Shown: one piece after another, positions 1 through 6,837 of the stretch
How the letters are laid out: the number at the start of each line of letters is the position of its first letter
Position numbering within the stretch: position 1 is the stretch's first letter
Assembly: GCA_964226685.1 (NCBI GenBank)
Contig: CAXQRU010000164.1
Coordinates: 1 to 8,871, forward strand
Direction of reading: 5' to 3'
Length of the DNA: 8,871 bases
DNA from: CAXQRU01 sp964226685
GTDB taxonomy: Bacteria; Pseudomonadota; Gammaproteobacteria; Pseudomonadales; Cellvibrionaceae
The notes under the pieces: model-generated
Database searches by the model: none
What the model was told of the DNA's origin: nothing
Seen by the model: the letters and a program-made list of their open reading frames with translations, nothing else
Position numbers and translations under genes: made by a program

Positions 1-63
1 CGGCGACCACCGAGATCTACACCAGCTTATCCACTCTTTCCCTACACGACGCTCTTCCGATCT
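1..63 (+). other. Untrimmed Illumina P5/i5/Read 1 adapter (artefact)
   Basis: Bases 1-22 match the 3' part of the Illumina P5 flow-cell oligonucleotide, ending in CGAGATCTACAC. Bases 23-30 (CAGCTTAT) sit where the 8-base i5 index belongs. Bases 31-63 match the 33-base TruSeq Read 1 primer site, ending in GCTCTTCCGATCT, with one mismatch at base 31 (C for A). This order of three parts is specific to library adapters and is not biological. It marks the true end of the contig: genomic sequence starts at about base 64, six bases before the stop codon of the first gene. Confidence 0.97.
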
Positions 64-69
64 TAGACG

Positions 70-1086
70 TTATACGTTCGATAACACCACTCGATACCGA
101 GCCTGGCCAGATTTCAAATGCTCTAAAGCCTCATTGATTTTTTCCATCGCAAACACCTCCACTTGCGGCTTAATATTATGCCGCTTGGCAAACGCTAACA
201 TTTGCTCGATGGTCGCAGGGCTGCCTACTGGCGAGCCGGATATCGATCTTTGCCCAGCCAAAAGAGGAAACACACCGACATCAAGCGGCTCCAAGGTTGC
301 ACCCACAAAATGCAGCCTCCCTTTGGGTTTTAGTGTTGCCAAATATAAATTCCAGTCCAACTTCACATTGACGGTAGAGATAATAAAATCAAAGCTCTCC
401 GCAGCCGCTTCTAGCTCAGAGGGATCTTTAGAGCTTAACGTTTTATGCGCACCCAATTCCAGGGCTTCTTGCCGCTTGGATTCACTGGAGGTAAACGCCG
501 TGACCTCACAGCCCCAGGCATTGAGAAACTGCAGCGCAATATGCCCAAGTCCCCCTATACCGATGACCGCCACTTTATCAGTTGGCTTAACATCAAACTG
601 CACCAAAGGATTGAAGACGGTGATACCACCGCACAATAAAGGCCCAGCCGATTGCAAATCTATTCCATCGGGAATTTGCACAACACTGGCACAGTCTGCT
701 CGAACTTTTTCAGCAAATCCACCGTGGTGAGCCACAATGGTTCCCTGAGCATTTCCACAAAGATTTTGATCTCCGGTTTTGCAAGGATGGCAATGACCGC
801 AATAGCCAGAGTGCCAACCTAAACCCACCGTAGCACCAGGCTCTAAATTACTCACACCACTACCCACTGCCGCAACTTTACCAATGACCTCATGGCCACC
901 CACCAAAGGGTACTGACTAAAACCCCATTCGTTATCGATCATACTAAGGTCACTATGGCAGACCCCACAATACATGACATCAATCTCTACTTCAGTGGCC
1001 GATAACTCGCCCACCTCATAAGTAAACGCTTGCACTTCTCCACCCGCTTTTTTGGCGGCATACGCATTAATCTTTGTTTGACTCAT
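70..1086 (-). CDS. ahr: Zn-dependent NADPH aldehyde reductase / alcohol dehydrogenase, Ahr (YjgB)-like
   Basis: 338-residue medium-chain, zinc-dependent dehydrogenase of the cinnamyl-alcohol-dehydrogenase group, expected to reduce aldehydes to alcohols in the cytoplasm. The catalytic zinc site is C43 (GVCHSD), H65-E66 (GHE) and C152 (LLCGGITVF). The structural zinc lobe is C96, C99, C102 and C110. The Rossmann glycine motif GIGGLGH is at 176-182. The residues after the second beta strand (TAFTSSESKR, 196-205) lack the acidic residue typical of NAD-preferring enzymes, which suggests NADPH. From memory of E. coli Ahr, the stretch CHSDLSMIDNEWGFSQYPLV and the C-terminal RYRVVL are nearly identical, so orthology is likely. 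The ATG has AGCAGG about 9 nt upstream. The C-terminus looks complete although the adapter lies only 6 bases beyond the stop. The gene is divergent from the P450 operon. Family assignment is sure; exact substrate is not. Confidence 0.9.
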   Translation of the reverse strand: MSQTKINAYAAKKAGGEVQAFTYEVGELSATEVEIDVMYCGVCHSDLSMIDNEWGFSQYPLVGGHEVIGKVAAVGSGVSNLEPGATVGLGWHSGYCGHCHPCKTGDQNLCGNAQGTIVAHHGGFAEKVRADCASVVQIPDGIDLQSAGPLLCGGITVFNPLVQFDVKPTDKVAVIGIGGLGHIALQFLNAWGCEVTAFTSSESKRQEALELGAHKTLSSKDPSELEAAAESFDFIISTVNVKLDWNLYLATLKPKGRLHFVGATLEPLDVGVFPLLAGQRSISGSPVGSPATIEQMLAFAKRHNIKPQVEVFAMEKINEALEHLKSGQARYRVVLSNV

Positions 1087-1165
1087 ATAAAAACCTGCTT
1101 GATTTGGTCAATGGATATTTCCGAAACGAAAATGAGAAAGGGTCGAACCGATTTAGCTCACACAT

Positions 1166-1194
1166 ACTATTGAGGCGGGCCTACACCATTTCAA
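1166..1194 (-). promoter_or_regulatory. Candidate sigma-70 promoter of the aldehyde reductase
   Basis: Read on the minus strand, TTGAAA (1189-1194) and AATAGT (1166-1171) are separated by exactly 17 nt. They match the consensus boxes at 5 of 6 and 4 of 6 positions. Transcription would start near base 1159, giving a leader of about 70 nt. This is prediction from sequence only. Confidence 0.4.
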
Positions 1195-1198
1195 TGGT
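1185..1198. promoter_or_regulatory. Perfect 6-2-6 dyad overlapping the reductase -35 box; candidate operator
   Basis: ACCATT-TC-AATGGT is a perfect inverted repeat in the divergent intergenic region. It covers the candidate -35 box of the aldehyde reductase, where a bound repressor would block RNA polymerase. No regulator gene lies next to it in this window. The remaining intergenic bases (1087-1366) hold no other feature I can support beyond weak promoter-like strings. Confidence 0.35.
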
Positions 1199-1366
1199 CG
1201 TCGTTTTGTAATACTTATTTCGTATTGTGCTTACCTCGGGTCTAGGGTAACGTTAGGGATTGACTAAAAGAAAAAGAATAAAAAAAGATTCTGGTGACAC
1301 CCTGCGCATTATTCACTCAAACATCTCCCGAATCTCAATCGAACAACAAAACAATCAGAGAATCAC

Positions 1367-2497
1367 ATGAGTAAGGCATCTTTATTACGGTTAGGAGCTA
1401 AATTAACGTTGCGCCTTTGCCCACAACTGAGCATTGGCAATACAGTGATTTTATCTCGCTGGCAAGACATTCATAACGTGCTGAATCGCGACTTAGACTT
1501 TGCCATAGAGCCGATCAATCAAAAGCGTATCGAGCGCGTCAATGGCCCTTTTATTTTGGGTCTTGATCGAAGTAAACGCCATCAACGCGAGCGCGATGCA
1601 CTTTACCAAGCCATGCGCTTGATCGATTTAAACGCCATCGAATCCAATACCCAAATACAAGCAAACGCTTGTCTTGATAAGATCTCAAATGGTCAGTCGA
1701 TCAATATCGTCAACCAATACGCCAGGCCCATCGCCTCGTTAAATGCCACCCTACTCACCGGTATCCAAGGCCCTGATAATGACAGCCAAATGCAAGTCGC
1801 TAGGGCACTGTTTCACGAGCTGTTTTTAAATCTCGGAGAAGATAAAAGCGTTCAGAAAAAAGCGATCGAGCAATCGGCCTTTTTAAAAGAGTGGTGCCTA
1901 GATATCATCTCAAAACAACGGGAAATGGCAGCCACTAAAGACGATATGATAGGCCGCCTGGTGCTGGCGAATGTGCTCGATGACGATGCCATTCGTCGCA
2001 CAGTATCGGGCATGTTTGTGGGCGCTATCGATACCACCGCCACTTGTGTGGCTCAAATTATTTGGACGCTGGTCAATCACCGTCATTGGCACCGTCAAGT
2101 GAAACGAGATCTCGATGCCCCTGAAAAAATGCGCAAATGGTGCTGGGAAGCATTGCGGTTCTGGCCTCACAATCCAATCATCCTGAGGCAGGCGACTAGA
2201 GATACCGAGGTTGGCAACAAACGCATCAAAAAAGGACAAACCATTGCTTGCTTTACACTGGCAGGCATGCACGACCCAAGTGTATTTTCGCGGCCTAACC
2301 GCATTCAACTCGACCGAGCCGAACAACACTATTTACATTTTGGTGCCGGCCTTCACCCCTGCGCGGGACGCGCCATCAACGGCATCCAAATCCCACAGTT
2401 GGTGACCCAACTACTACGCAGAAACCCAATGATTCAAGGCGCCATTGATTTTGATGGTCCATTCCCAGACCGCCTAATGGTGACACTACAATCTTAA
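1367..2497 (+). CDS. Cytochrome P450 monooxygenase (class I bacterial type)
   Basis: 376-residue soluble heme-thiolate enzyme, slightly shorter than the usual ~400 residues but with all core motifs. The C-helix HxxxR is H72-R76. The I-helix oxygen-activating motif is GAIDTT (219-224), with the acid-alcohol pair D222-T223. The K-helix ExxR is E261-R264. The meander motif is FSRPNRIQLDR (307-317). The heme loop FGAGLHPCAG has C332 as the axial thiolate. There is no N-terminal signal or membrane anchor. D222-T223 fits O2-dependent monooxygenation with external electron donors rather than a CYP152-type peroxygenase, in which this pair is replaced. No ferredoxin or reductase gene is in the window. 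The ATG at 1367 is preceded by AGAG at 1357-1360. It is the first gene of an operon; the DyP gene starts 12 nt after its stop. Substrate and CYP family are unknown. Confidence 0.95.
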   Translation: MSKASLLRLGAKLTLRLCPQLSIGNTVILSRWQDIHNVLNRDLDFAIEPINQKRIERVNGPFILGLDRSKRHQRERDALYQAMRLIDLNAIESNTQIQANACLDKISNGQSINIVNQYARPIASLNATLLTGIQGPDNDSQMQVARALFHELFLNLGEDKSVQKKAIEQSAFLKEWCLDIISKQREMAATKDDMIGRLVLANVLDDDAIRRTVSGMFVGAIDTTATCVAQIIWTLVNHRHWHRQVKRDLDAPEKMRKWCWEALRFWPHNPIILRQATRDTEVGNKRIKKGQTIACFTLAGMHDPSVFSRPNRIQLDRAEQHYLHFGAGLHPCAGRAINGIQIPQLVTQLLRRNPMIQGAIDFDGPFPDRLMVTLQS

Positions 2498-2509
2498 TTG
2501 GAACACGCT

Positions 2510-5332
2510 ATGACCCACTCATTTATTAATATTGTTATTGAGCTAACACCCGAACAAGAACAACCCGTCAGCCAGGCGCTAGACGCGCTCGGGAACCCTT
2601 TGAAAGAACCTCTTAAAAGCATCATTGATGATTTTTCTCGATTGCACTTTTTTAGCCTGACGGTCGTTCCTAGCGATGTGAATACCGCGCCATTTTTGGT
2701 GTTTGAATTATCAGCCGATGGCGATGAGGAAAGCCTTCTTGAAGAACTCGCCAATGCCGTAGGGCAACATGTGGATGCCGTGTTCGCCCCTCTTAAAGCG
2801 CCCACTCAACCACTCTCTAAATTTTGGCTCGACAATCGCGTCAAAACCAGCTTAGGTTTTTTTGGCACACCGGGTGTTGCTCACGATGGCTCACCGGGCA
2901 TGAGCGTTCAGCGTATTCGCGAGGAGGCCGAACAAGCTCAACTGATTACCCGAGCTTTTCACCAAATTGAGCGATCACCGAGCGCGCTTGAAACCTTGAT
3001 GAAAATCCGCAAAACGGTCGACATTGACTGCAAACCCAAGCCCTGCCCAATGCTCGAACCCGGCAAACCGGGGAGCATTTTGAGCGGCGTGTTATCCAAT
3101 ATTGTCAACTTGGTAACCACACTCATGTGGCCACTGATTTTACTGGCCTTAATCATGAGTGGTTGGATGAGTTTTGCTTCACTTGAAGGCTATTCTGTTA
3201 GCAGCGTCCTTACCGCTATCATCATGACGCTGTTCACGACGGTTGCTGGCAGCGCCACCTTGATTATCATATCAACCGCATTGGCCTACCGAAAACTCAG
3301 ACAACTCGAAACCACGGATGCCCCCGATGACTCGCCACCTGACCTGCAAAAAATGAGCGCGATTCGTGCCCGAGAAGATCATTATGCCCAAAACCATTTG
3401 GCGGGCGTATCGATTATGAAACCCGGCCTCGTTCGCACGCTAGCATTACGGCTGGTTTTTTGGCTAGTGGCCACACTCAAAAAATCTCTGTACCGCCCAG
3501 GCTTTTTGGGCGATATCGGCACCATCCATTTTGCTCGTTGGTTTATTATTCCAGGCACCAACCGATTATTATTTTTCAGCAACTATGGCGGCAGTTGGGA
3601 AAGCTATCTCGAAGACTTTATCAATAAAGCCAGCAATGGCTTAACGGGTGTATGGAGCAATACCGTTGGCTTTCCAAGAACCAACAACCTAGTACTCGAT
3701 GGCGCCACCGATGGCGACCGCTTTAAGCGCTGGGCCAGACGCCAACAAAACCCAACGCTGTGCTGGTACTGCGCCTACCCCACCCTCACCACCGCCACCA
3801 TTCGCAATAATGCGGCCATCGTTCAGGGTTTTGCGGGCATCAGTACCGAAACCGAAGCCCGCGATTGGCTGATGCTATTTGGCTCTCAAGTATTGCCGCG
3901 TACCGAATTGCAATCGGACAATATTCAAGGATTATTGTTTGGTGGTTTTGGCCCACTGCCCTGTGCGAGCTGCTTAACACTATCGCTACCCGAAGACACT
4001 CTCAAAAGTAAACAATGGCTTAACGCAGTACTGCCATTAATCCACTTTGGCGATCATAGGCCCAGCGGCAAGGACAATGCTTTTATTATTGCTCTTTCCG
4101 CAACGGGACTCAAAAAGCTCGGCTTAACGTCAGAAGAAATGACCAGTTTTCCACACGCCTTTGTCGATGGCATGGCTAACCGAGCCGCCATCTTGGGCGA
4201 TCACGGCAAAAACGATCCTAGCGCCTGGCTATGGGGTGGCGAGCGCAAGGTGGATGCCGCTCTACTCATATACAGCCCCAACCCAGAGACGCTTGAGCAA
4301 TGTATTCAGCAAGAAAACACTCGCCTACAAACGCATGGCGGCGAGCTGGTCTACACCGTACCGTTAAAACAATTACCCCCGAAAGGCACACCGATCAGAG
4401 AGCCTTTTGGTTTTGTGGATGGCGTCTCTCAGCAAGTGATTCGAGGGATAGGCCGACATAAACCCGGCACGAATGACTTGCATATTATCGAGCCAGGCGA
4501 ATTTATTATGGGTTACCCCGATGGCCTAGGCACCTACCCGCAAACGCCATCGACCCCTGCGATCAATGATAGCGATAACGATTTATACTCCACACCCAAC
4601 TCCTGGCCCGAGCAACGCCCCAACTTTTCAGAGAGCCTTGCCAACCAGCAACGTGACCTGGGGCGAGATGGAAGCTTTATGGTCATCCGCCAACTCGAAC
4701 AAGACTACCAAGGCTTTCAAGCCATGCTAAAAGAGCAGGCACAATCACTAAACGAGCAGATAGAGGGCATCGATATTACTCCCGAATGGCTCGGCGCCAA
4801 AATGATTGGCCGCTGGCAAGATGGCTCTTCACTGGTACGCAACCCCTACTATCCAGCCAGTGAAAAATATCCAGATGCCAAACCCGATAACGACTTTCTC
4901 TTTGGCAAAGAAGACCCTCAAGGTCTTCGCTGTCCCTTTGGCTCACACATCCGCCGAGCCAACCCGCGCGATAGCCAAGCACCCAAATCTAAAGAGCAAA
5001 TCAACATCACCAATCGCCACCGCATACTCAGGGCTGGACGAATTTATGAAGACGGCGACCAACAAGGCCTACTATTTGTTGCCTTAAATGGCGATATTGA
5101 GCGGCAATTTGAGTTCATACAACAAACCTGGCTCAACAACGCCAATTTTCATGGTCTCAACCGGGAAATGGACCCGTTGTTTAGCCAGGAACCCGCCAGC
5201 CAATACTCGATCCCCATGCGCGATGGCAGCCGCTGCGCTTTCAACATGCAATCTTTTATCACCACCAAAGGCGGAGAATACTTTTTTCTACCAGGAAAAC
5301 AGACCCTGAGATTTTTAACCAGGGAGCGATAA
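2510..5332 (+). CDS. Membrane-anchored multidomain DyP-type heme peroxidase
   Basis: 940 residues from ATG 2510, preceded by GGAA at 2500-2503. An in-frame TTG at 2498, directly after the P450 stop, would add four residues but has no ribosome site. Residues ~461-940 are a DyP-type peroxidase: NIQGLLFGGFG at the domain start, GFVDG at 634-638 with catalytic D637, PGEFIMGYPD, CPFGSHIRRANPRD with proximal heme ligand H813, and HRILRAGR with likely distal R841. The 28-residue H-to-R spacing fits large C/D-type DyPs. The N-terminal ~460 residues are extra. They hold a module at 45-94, a charged helical stretch at ~130-165, two hydrophobic helices at ~200-222 and 230-260, a weaker one at 310-323, and a second module at 339-389 resembling the first. 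A conserved-looking LCWYCAYP follows at 417-424. There is no Sec or Tat signal, so the heme domain probably faces the cytoplasm. Expected to use H2O2 on an unknown substrate. Co-transcribed with the P450. Confidence 0.93.
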   Translation: MTHSFINIVIELTPEQEQPVSQALDALGNPLKEPLKSIIDDFSRLHFFSLTVVPSDVNTAPFLVFELSADGDEESLLEELANAVGQHVDAVFAPLKAPTQPLSKFWLDNRVKTSLGFFGTPGVAHDGSPGMSVQRIREEAEQAQLITRAFHQIERSPSALETLMKIRKTVDIDCKPKPCPMLEPGKPGSILSGVLSNIVNLVTTLMWPLILLALIMSGWMSFASLEGYSVSSVLTAIIMTLFTTVAGSATLIIISTALAYRKLRQLETTDAPDDSPPDLQKMSAIRAREDHYAQNHLAGVSIMKPGLVRTLALRLVFWLVATLKKSLYRPGFLGDIGTIHFARWFIIPGTNRLLFFSNYGGSWESYLEDFINKASNGLTGVWSNTVGFPRTNNLVLDGATDGDRFKRWARRQQNPTLCWYCAYPTLTTATIRNNAAIVQGFAGISTETEARDWLMLFGSQVLPRTELQSDNIQGLLFGGFGPLPCASCLTLSLPEDTLKSKQWLNAVLPLIHFGDHRPSGKDNAFIIALSATGLKKLGLTSEEMTSFPHAFVDGMANRAAILGDHGKNDPSAWLWGGERKVDAALLIYSPNPETLEQCIQQENTRLQTHGGELVYTVPLKQLPPKGTPIREPFGFVDGVSQQVIRGIGRHKPGTNDLHIIEPGEFIMGYPDGLGTYPQTPSTPAINDSDNDLYSTPNSWPEQRPNFSESLANQQRDLGRDGSFMVIRQLEQDYQGFQAMLKEQAQSLNEQIEGIDITPEWLGAKMIGRWQDGSSLVRNPYYPASEKYPDAKPDNDFLFGKEDPQGLRCPFGSHIRRANPRDSQAPKSKEQINITNRHRILRAGRIYEDGDQQGLLFVALNGDIERQFEFIQQTWLNNANFHGLNREMDPLFSQEPASQYSIPMRDGSRCAFNMQSFITTKGGEYFFLPGKQTLRFLTRER

Positions 5333-5350
5333 TCGGCCACACTCGGCAGA

Positions 5351-5400
5351 CTCAGCCAGCCTCAAGTCGGCTGAGCTTGCCCTTCGACAAACTCAAGAAA
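5351..5400. repeat. REP-like element with two overlapping stem-loops
   Basis: CTCAGCC (5351-5357) pairs perfectly with GGCTGAG (5369-5375). GAGCTTG (5373-5379) pairs with CAAACTC (5388-5394) with one mismatch. The two stems share bases 5373-5375, so they exclude each other. The core CCCTTCGACAAACTC resembles a very common bacterial REP-type string (CCTTCGACAAGCTCAGG). It lies just after the peroxidase stop, where such elements are often found. There is no strong T-run, so it is at best a weak terminator. The rest of the 5333-5532 gap contains a 10-bp palindrome and no credible ORF. Confidence 0.45.
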
Positions 5401-5532
5401 CCTTGACGCAGTTCCGAAAACAGACGATCAAAGCTATAGCTACACGAGAAAATTATGCTAACATTGACGACTTTATAAACAAGACCTTTGGGTTAACACC
5501 GCAAAACCAACGACGTTAAGGGGCAACATCGA

Positions 5533-6282
5533 ATGCCGATCTACATACTCTCAATCATTCTTCAAGTCGCATTCGTTATACACATTGTTAAAACGGGACG
5601 AAGCACGACATGGATATGGATTGTAATTGTGCTGCCCTTAGCCGGCGCCATTGCCTACTTTGTGCTAGAAGTCCTGCCTGAATTGTCCAACAGCCGAACG
5701 GGAAGAGCCGCCAGTCGCAAAATTAGCAATACCATCAACCCCAATAGGGATATCAATCGAGCCGCAAACAGACTTTCCATCTCCGATACCGTTGAAAACA
5801 ATATGCGTCTTGCTGACGAATGCTTGAATAAAGCCTTGTATCAAGAGGCCAAAACGCTCTATGAAAAGTGTTTGACGGGTATTCATGCCAATGAACCTCA
5901 TCTACTAGTGGGGCTGGCAAAATCAGAGTTCATGTTAGGAAACTACAGCAAAACCCAGTCTATTTTGGATCAACTCATTGCCTCCAACCCCGACTACAAA
6001 AATCAAGACGCTCATCTTTTGTATGCGAGGACGCTGGAGAGCTTAAACCAGATCTCTGGCGCTTTACATGAATACGAAGTGCTGCACGGCTACTTTTCAG
6101 GCCCTGAAGCATCCCTCTACTACGCGCTTTTTCTAAAATCCCAAGGACAAGCCGATACGGCCTGTAGCGTACTAGAAAGCATTCTTGATATCGCTAAGAA
6201 ATCCAGCAAACACTATAGCTCGCTGCACAAAGATATTTTACGAAGAGTGAAGACAGAGCTTAAACTGCTTGAGAAAAAATAA
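5533..6282 (+). CDS. Inner-membrane PLDc_N-like / TPR protein
   Basis: 249 residues. Two hydrophobic helices at ~2-20 and 26-46 are joined by a short basic loop (KTGRSTTWIW). The second ends in PLAGAIAYFVLEVLPEL, the pattern of the phospholipase D/cardiolipin synthase N-terminal membrane domain (PLDc_N), but the catalytic HKD domain is absent. A basic linker follows (~52-80), then helical TPR-like repeats at ~87-120, 121-153, 160-190 and ~193-225, with typical positions such as ALYQEAKTLYEKCL and LLVGLAKSEFMLGNY. Both termini are probably cytoplasmic. Stand-alone proteins of this layout are widespread in Proteobacteria and have no firm function; TPRs imply protein binding. A strong Shine-Dalgarno, TAAGGGG (5517-5523), lies 9 nt before the ATG. 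The gene is probably monocistronic: 200 bp separates it from the DyP gene and a strong terminator follows. Confidence 0.85.
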   Translation: MPIYILSIILQVAFVIHIVKTGRSTTWIWIVIVLPLAGAIAYFVLEVLPELSNSRTGRAASRKISNTINPNRDINRAANRLSISDTVENNMRLADECLNKALYQEAKTLYEKCLTGIHANEPHLLVGLAKSEFMLGNYSKTQSILDQLIASNPDYKNQDAHLLYARTLESLNQISGALHEYEVLHGYFSGPEASLYYALFLKSQGQADTACSVLESILDIAKKSSKHYSSLHKDILRRVKTELKLLEKK

Positions 6283-6396
6283 AGCATTTTCAATGAGTAG
6301 ACTCAGCCGCTGTTGTAACGAGGTCAACCAATCCATATCAAACTTCAACTGGCATCCTGGTGCCACTCTCGCTTAAAGCACAAGGGCGAAACCTCA

Positions 6397-6444
6397 GAAA
6401 AGCTTGACAAGGCCAGATGACTCTGGCCTTGTCAACTAAGTTTT
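6397..6444. terminator. Bidirectional Rho-independent terminator between convergent genes
   Basis: A perfect 14-bp stem (6404-6417 with 6422-6435) closes a TGAC loop. It is followed by CTAAGTTTT on the plus strand and, read on the minus strand, by GCTTTT, so it can stop transcription from both sides. It lies between the TPR protein and the small membrane protein, and the minus-strand stem begins 7 nt after the small protein's stop codon. The preceding stretch 6283-6396 shows nothing else supportable. Confidence 0.88.
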
Positions 6445-6685
6445 AAACACCCGGAGGATCGTAATCCTCCAGCTCACCATTTACTAGGGCATGCCCCCCC
6501 AAATACATTCCATATCCGAGCCCCCCTGCAATCAAGAGACAACACGCAATGGCTCCCACCACCTCGCAGATCTCTTTGCAGCGTCCGCTATCGCATGAAT
6601 TCGCCTGCATCCGGCTCCGACCTATATTGCTTGCGTTGGTAGGCACTTCACTCGGAAGATTACCACCATGAGGTATAGCTAACAT
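6443..6685 (-). CDS. Small cysteine-rich single-helix membrane protein, function unknown
   Basis: 80 residues, unrecognised. The start is set by an excellent ribosome site: AAGGAG followed by a T5 spacer before the ATG at 6685. An in-frame upstream ATG at 6766 would add 27 residues but has no such site. The polar N-terminal part (1-30) is rich in Asn, Ser and Pro. Next comes a cysteine cluster CDSGRCKEIC (C31, C36, C40), then a Gly-rich hydrophobic helix (~42-64, VVGAIACCLLIAGGLGYGMYLGG, with C48-C49). An acidic tail ELEDYDPPGV ends the protein. The good ribosome site and a bidirectional terminator right after the stop support a real gene. It stands alone, divergent from the acetyltransferase pair. 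The glycine-rich helix recalls small membrane-active peptides, but nothing nearby supports a toxin or bacteriocin role. Confidence 0.65.
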   Translation of the reverse strand: MLAIPHGGNLPSEVPTNASNIGRSRMQANSCDSGRCKEICEVVGAIACCLLIAGGLGYGMYLGGHALVNGELEDYDPPGV

Positions 6686-6769
6686 AAAAACTCCTTTTAA
6701 CAATTTACTCTCGTTTCCAACCCTCGAGAGCCTAGGGCATGAAAAGTATAGAGTTTTTAGCGCCAAAGG

Positions 6770-6801
6770 AATAGATAGAAAAATAATTATAAAATAGATA
6801 G
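6770..6801. promoter_or_regulatory. 9-bp direct repeat in the AT-rich divergent promoter region
   Basis: AATAGATAG occurs twice, at 6770-6778 and 6793-6801, spaced 23 bp start to start (roughly two helical turns). The region is very AT-rich and lies between the divergent small membrane protein and the acetyltransferase pair. Two copies on the same helix face may form a regulator site. On the minus strand a TATACT (-10-like, 6745-6750) lies nearby for the small-protein gene, but I could not pair it with a good -35 box. Confidence 0.25.
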
Positions 6802-6837
6802 TCTACTGGCAATAATTTACCCATTAAGGCATTGTTC

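Noticed and set aside
134..730. 198-codon open frame on the plus strand
   Set aside because: It is antisense to the aldehyde reductase, whose motifs are unmistakable. The translated product has no recognisable fold or ribosome site.
1260..1289. TTGACT as -35 box of a P450 promoter
   Set aside because: At 17-18 nt spacing the -10 position reads AAAAGA/AAAGAT, a poor match, and the area is simply A-rich.
2498..2509. TTG start adding four residues to the DyP protein
   Set aside because: It directly follows the P450 stop with no Shine-Dalgarno. ATG 2510 has GGAA at a suitable distance.
5351..5375. Rho-independent terminator for the P450-DyP operon
   Set aside because: The stem is real, but the loop is long (11 nt) and no T-run follows. 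A REP-like element explains it better.
5432..5441. 10-bp palindrome AGCTATAGCT before the TPR gene
   Set aside because: It is too short to mean much alone and has no clear promoter around it.
6293..6376. 27-codon ORF after the TPR gene
   Set aside because: No Shine-Dalgarno, no recognisable product, and such length is expected by chance.
6443..6685. Double-glycine-leader bacteriocin or toxin
   Set aside because: It has a Gly-rich helix, but the expected leader pattern before a GG site is missing. No immunity or peptidase-transporter gene is nearby.
6686..6766. 27-residue N-terminal extension of the small membrane protein
   Set aside because: No ribosome site precedes the ATG at 6766, whereas AAGGAG sits ideally before the ATG at 6685. 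The extension also covers the likely promoter region.
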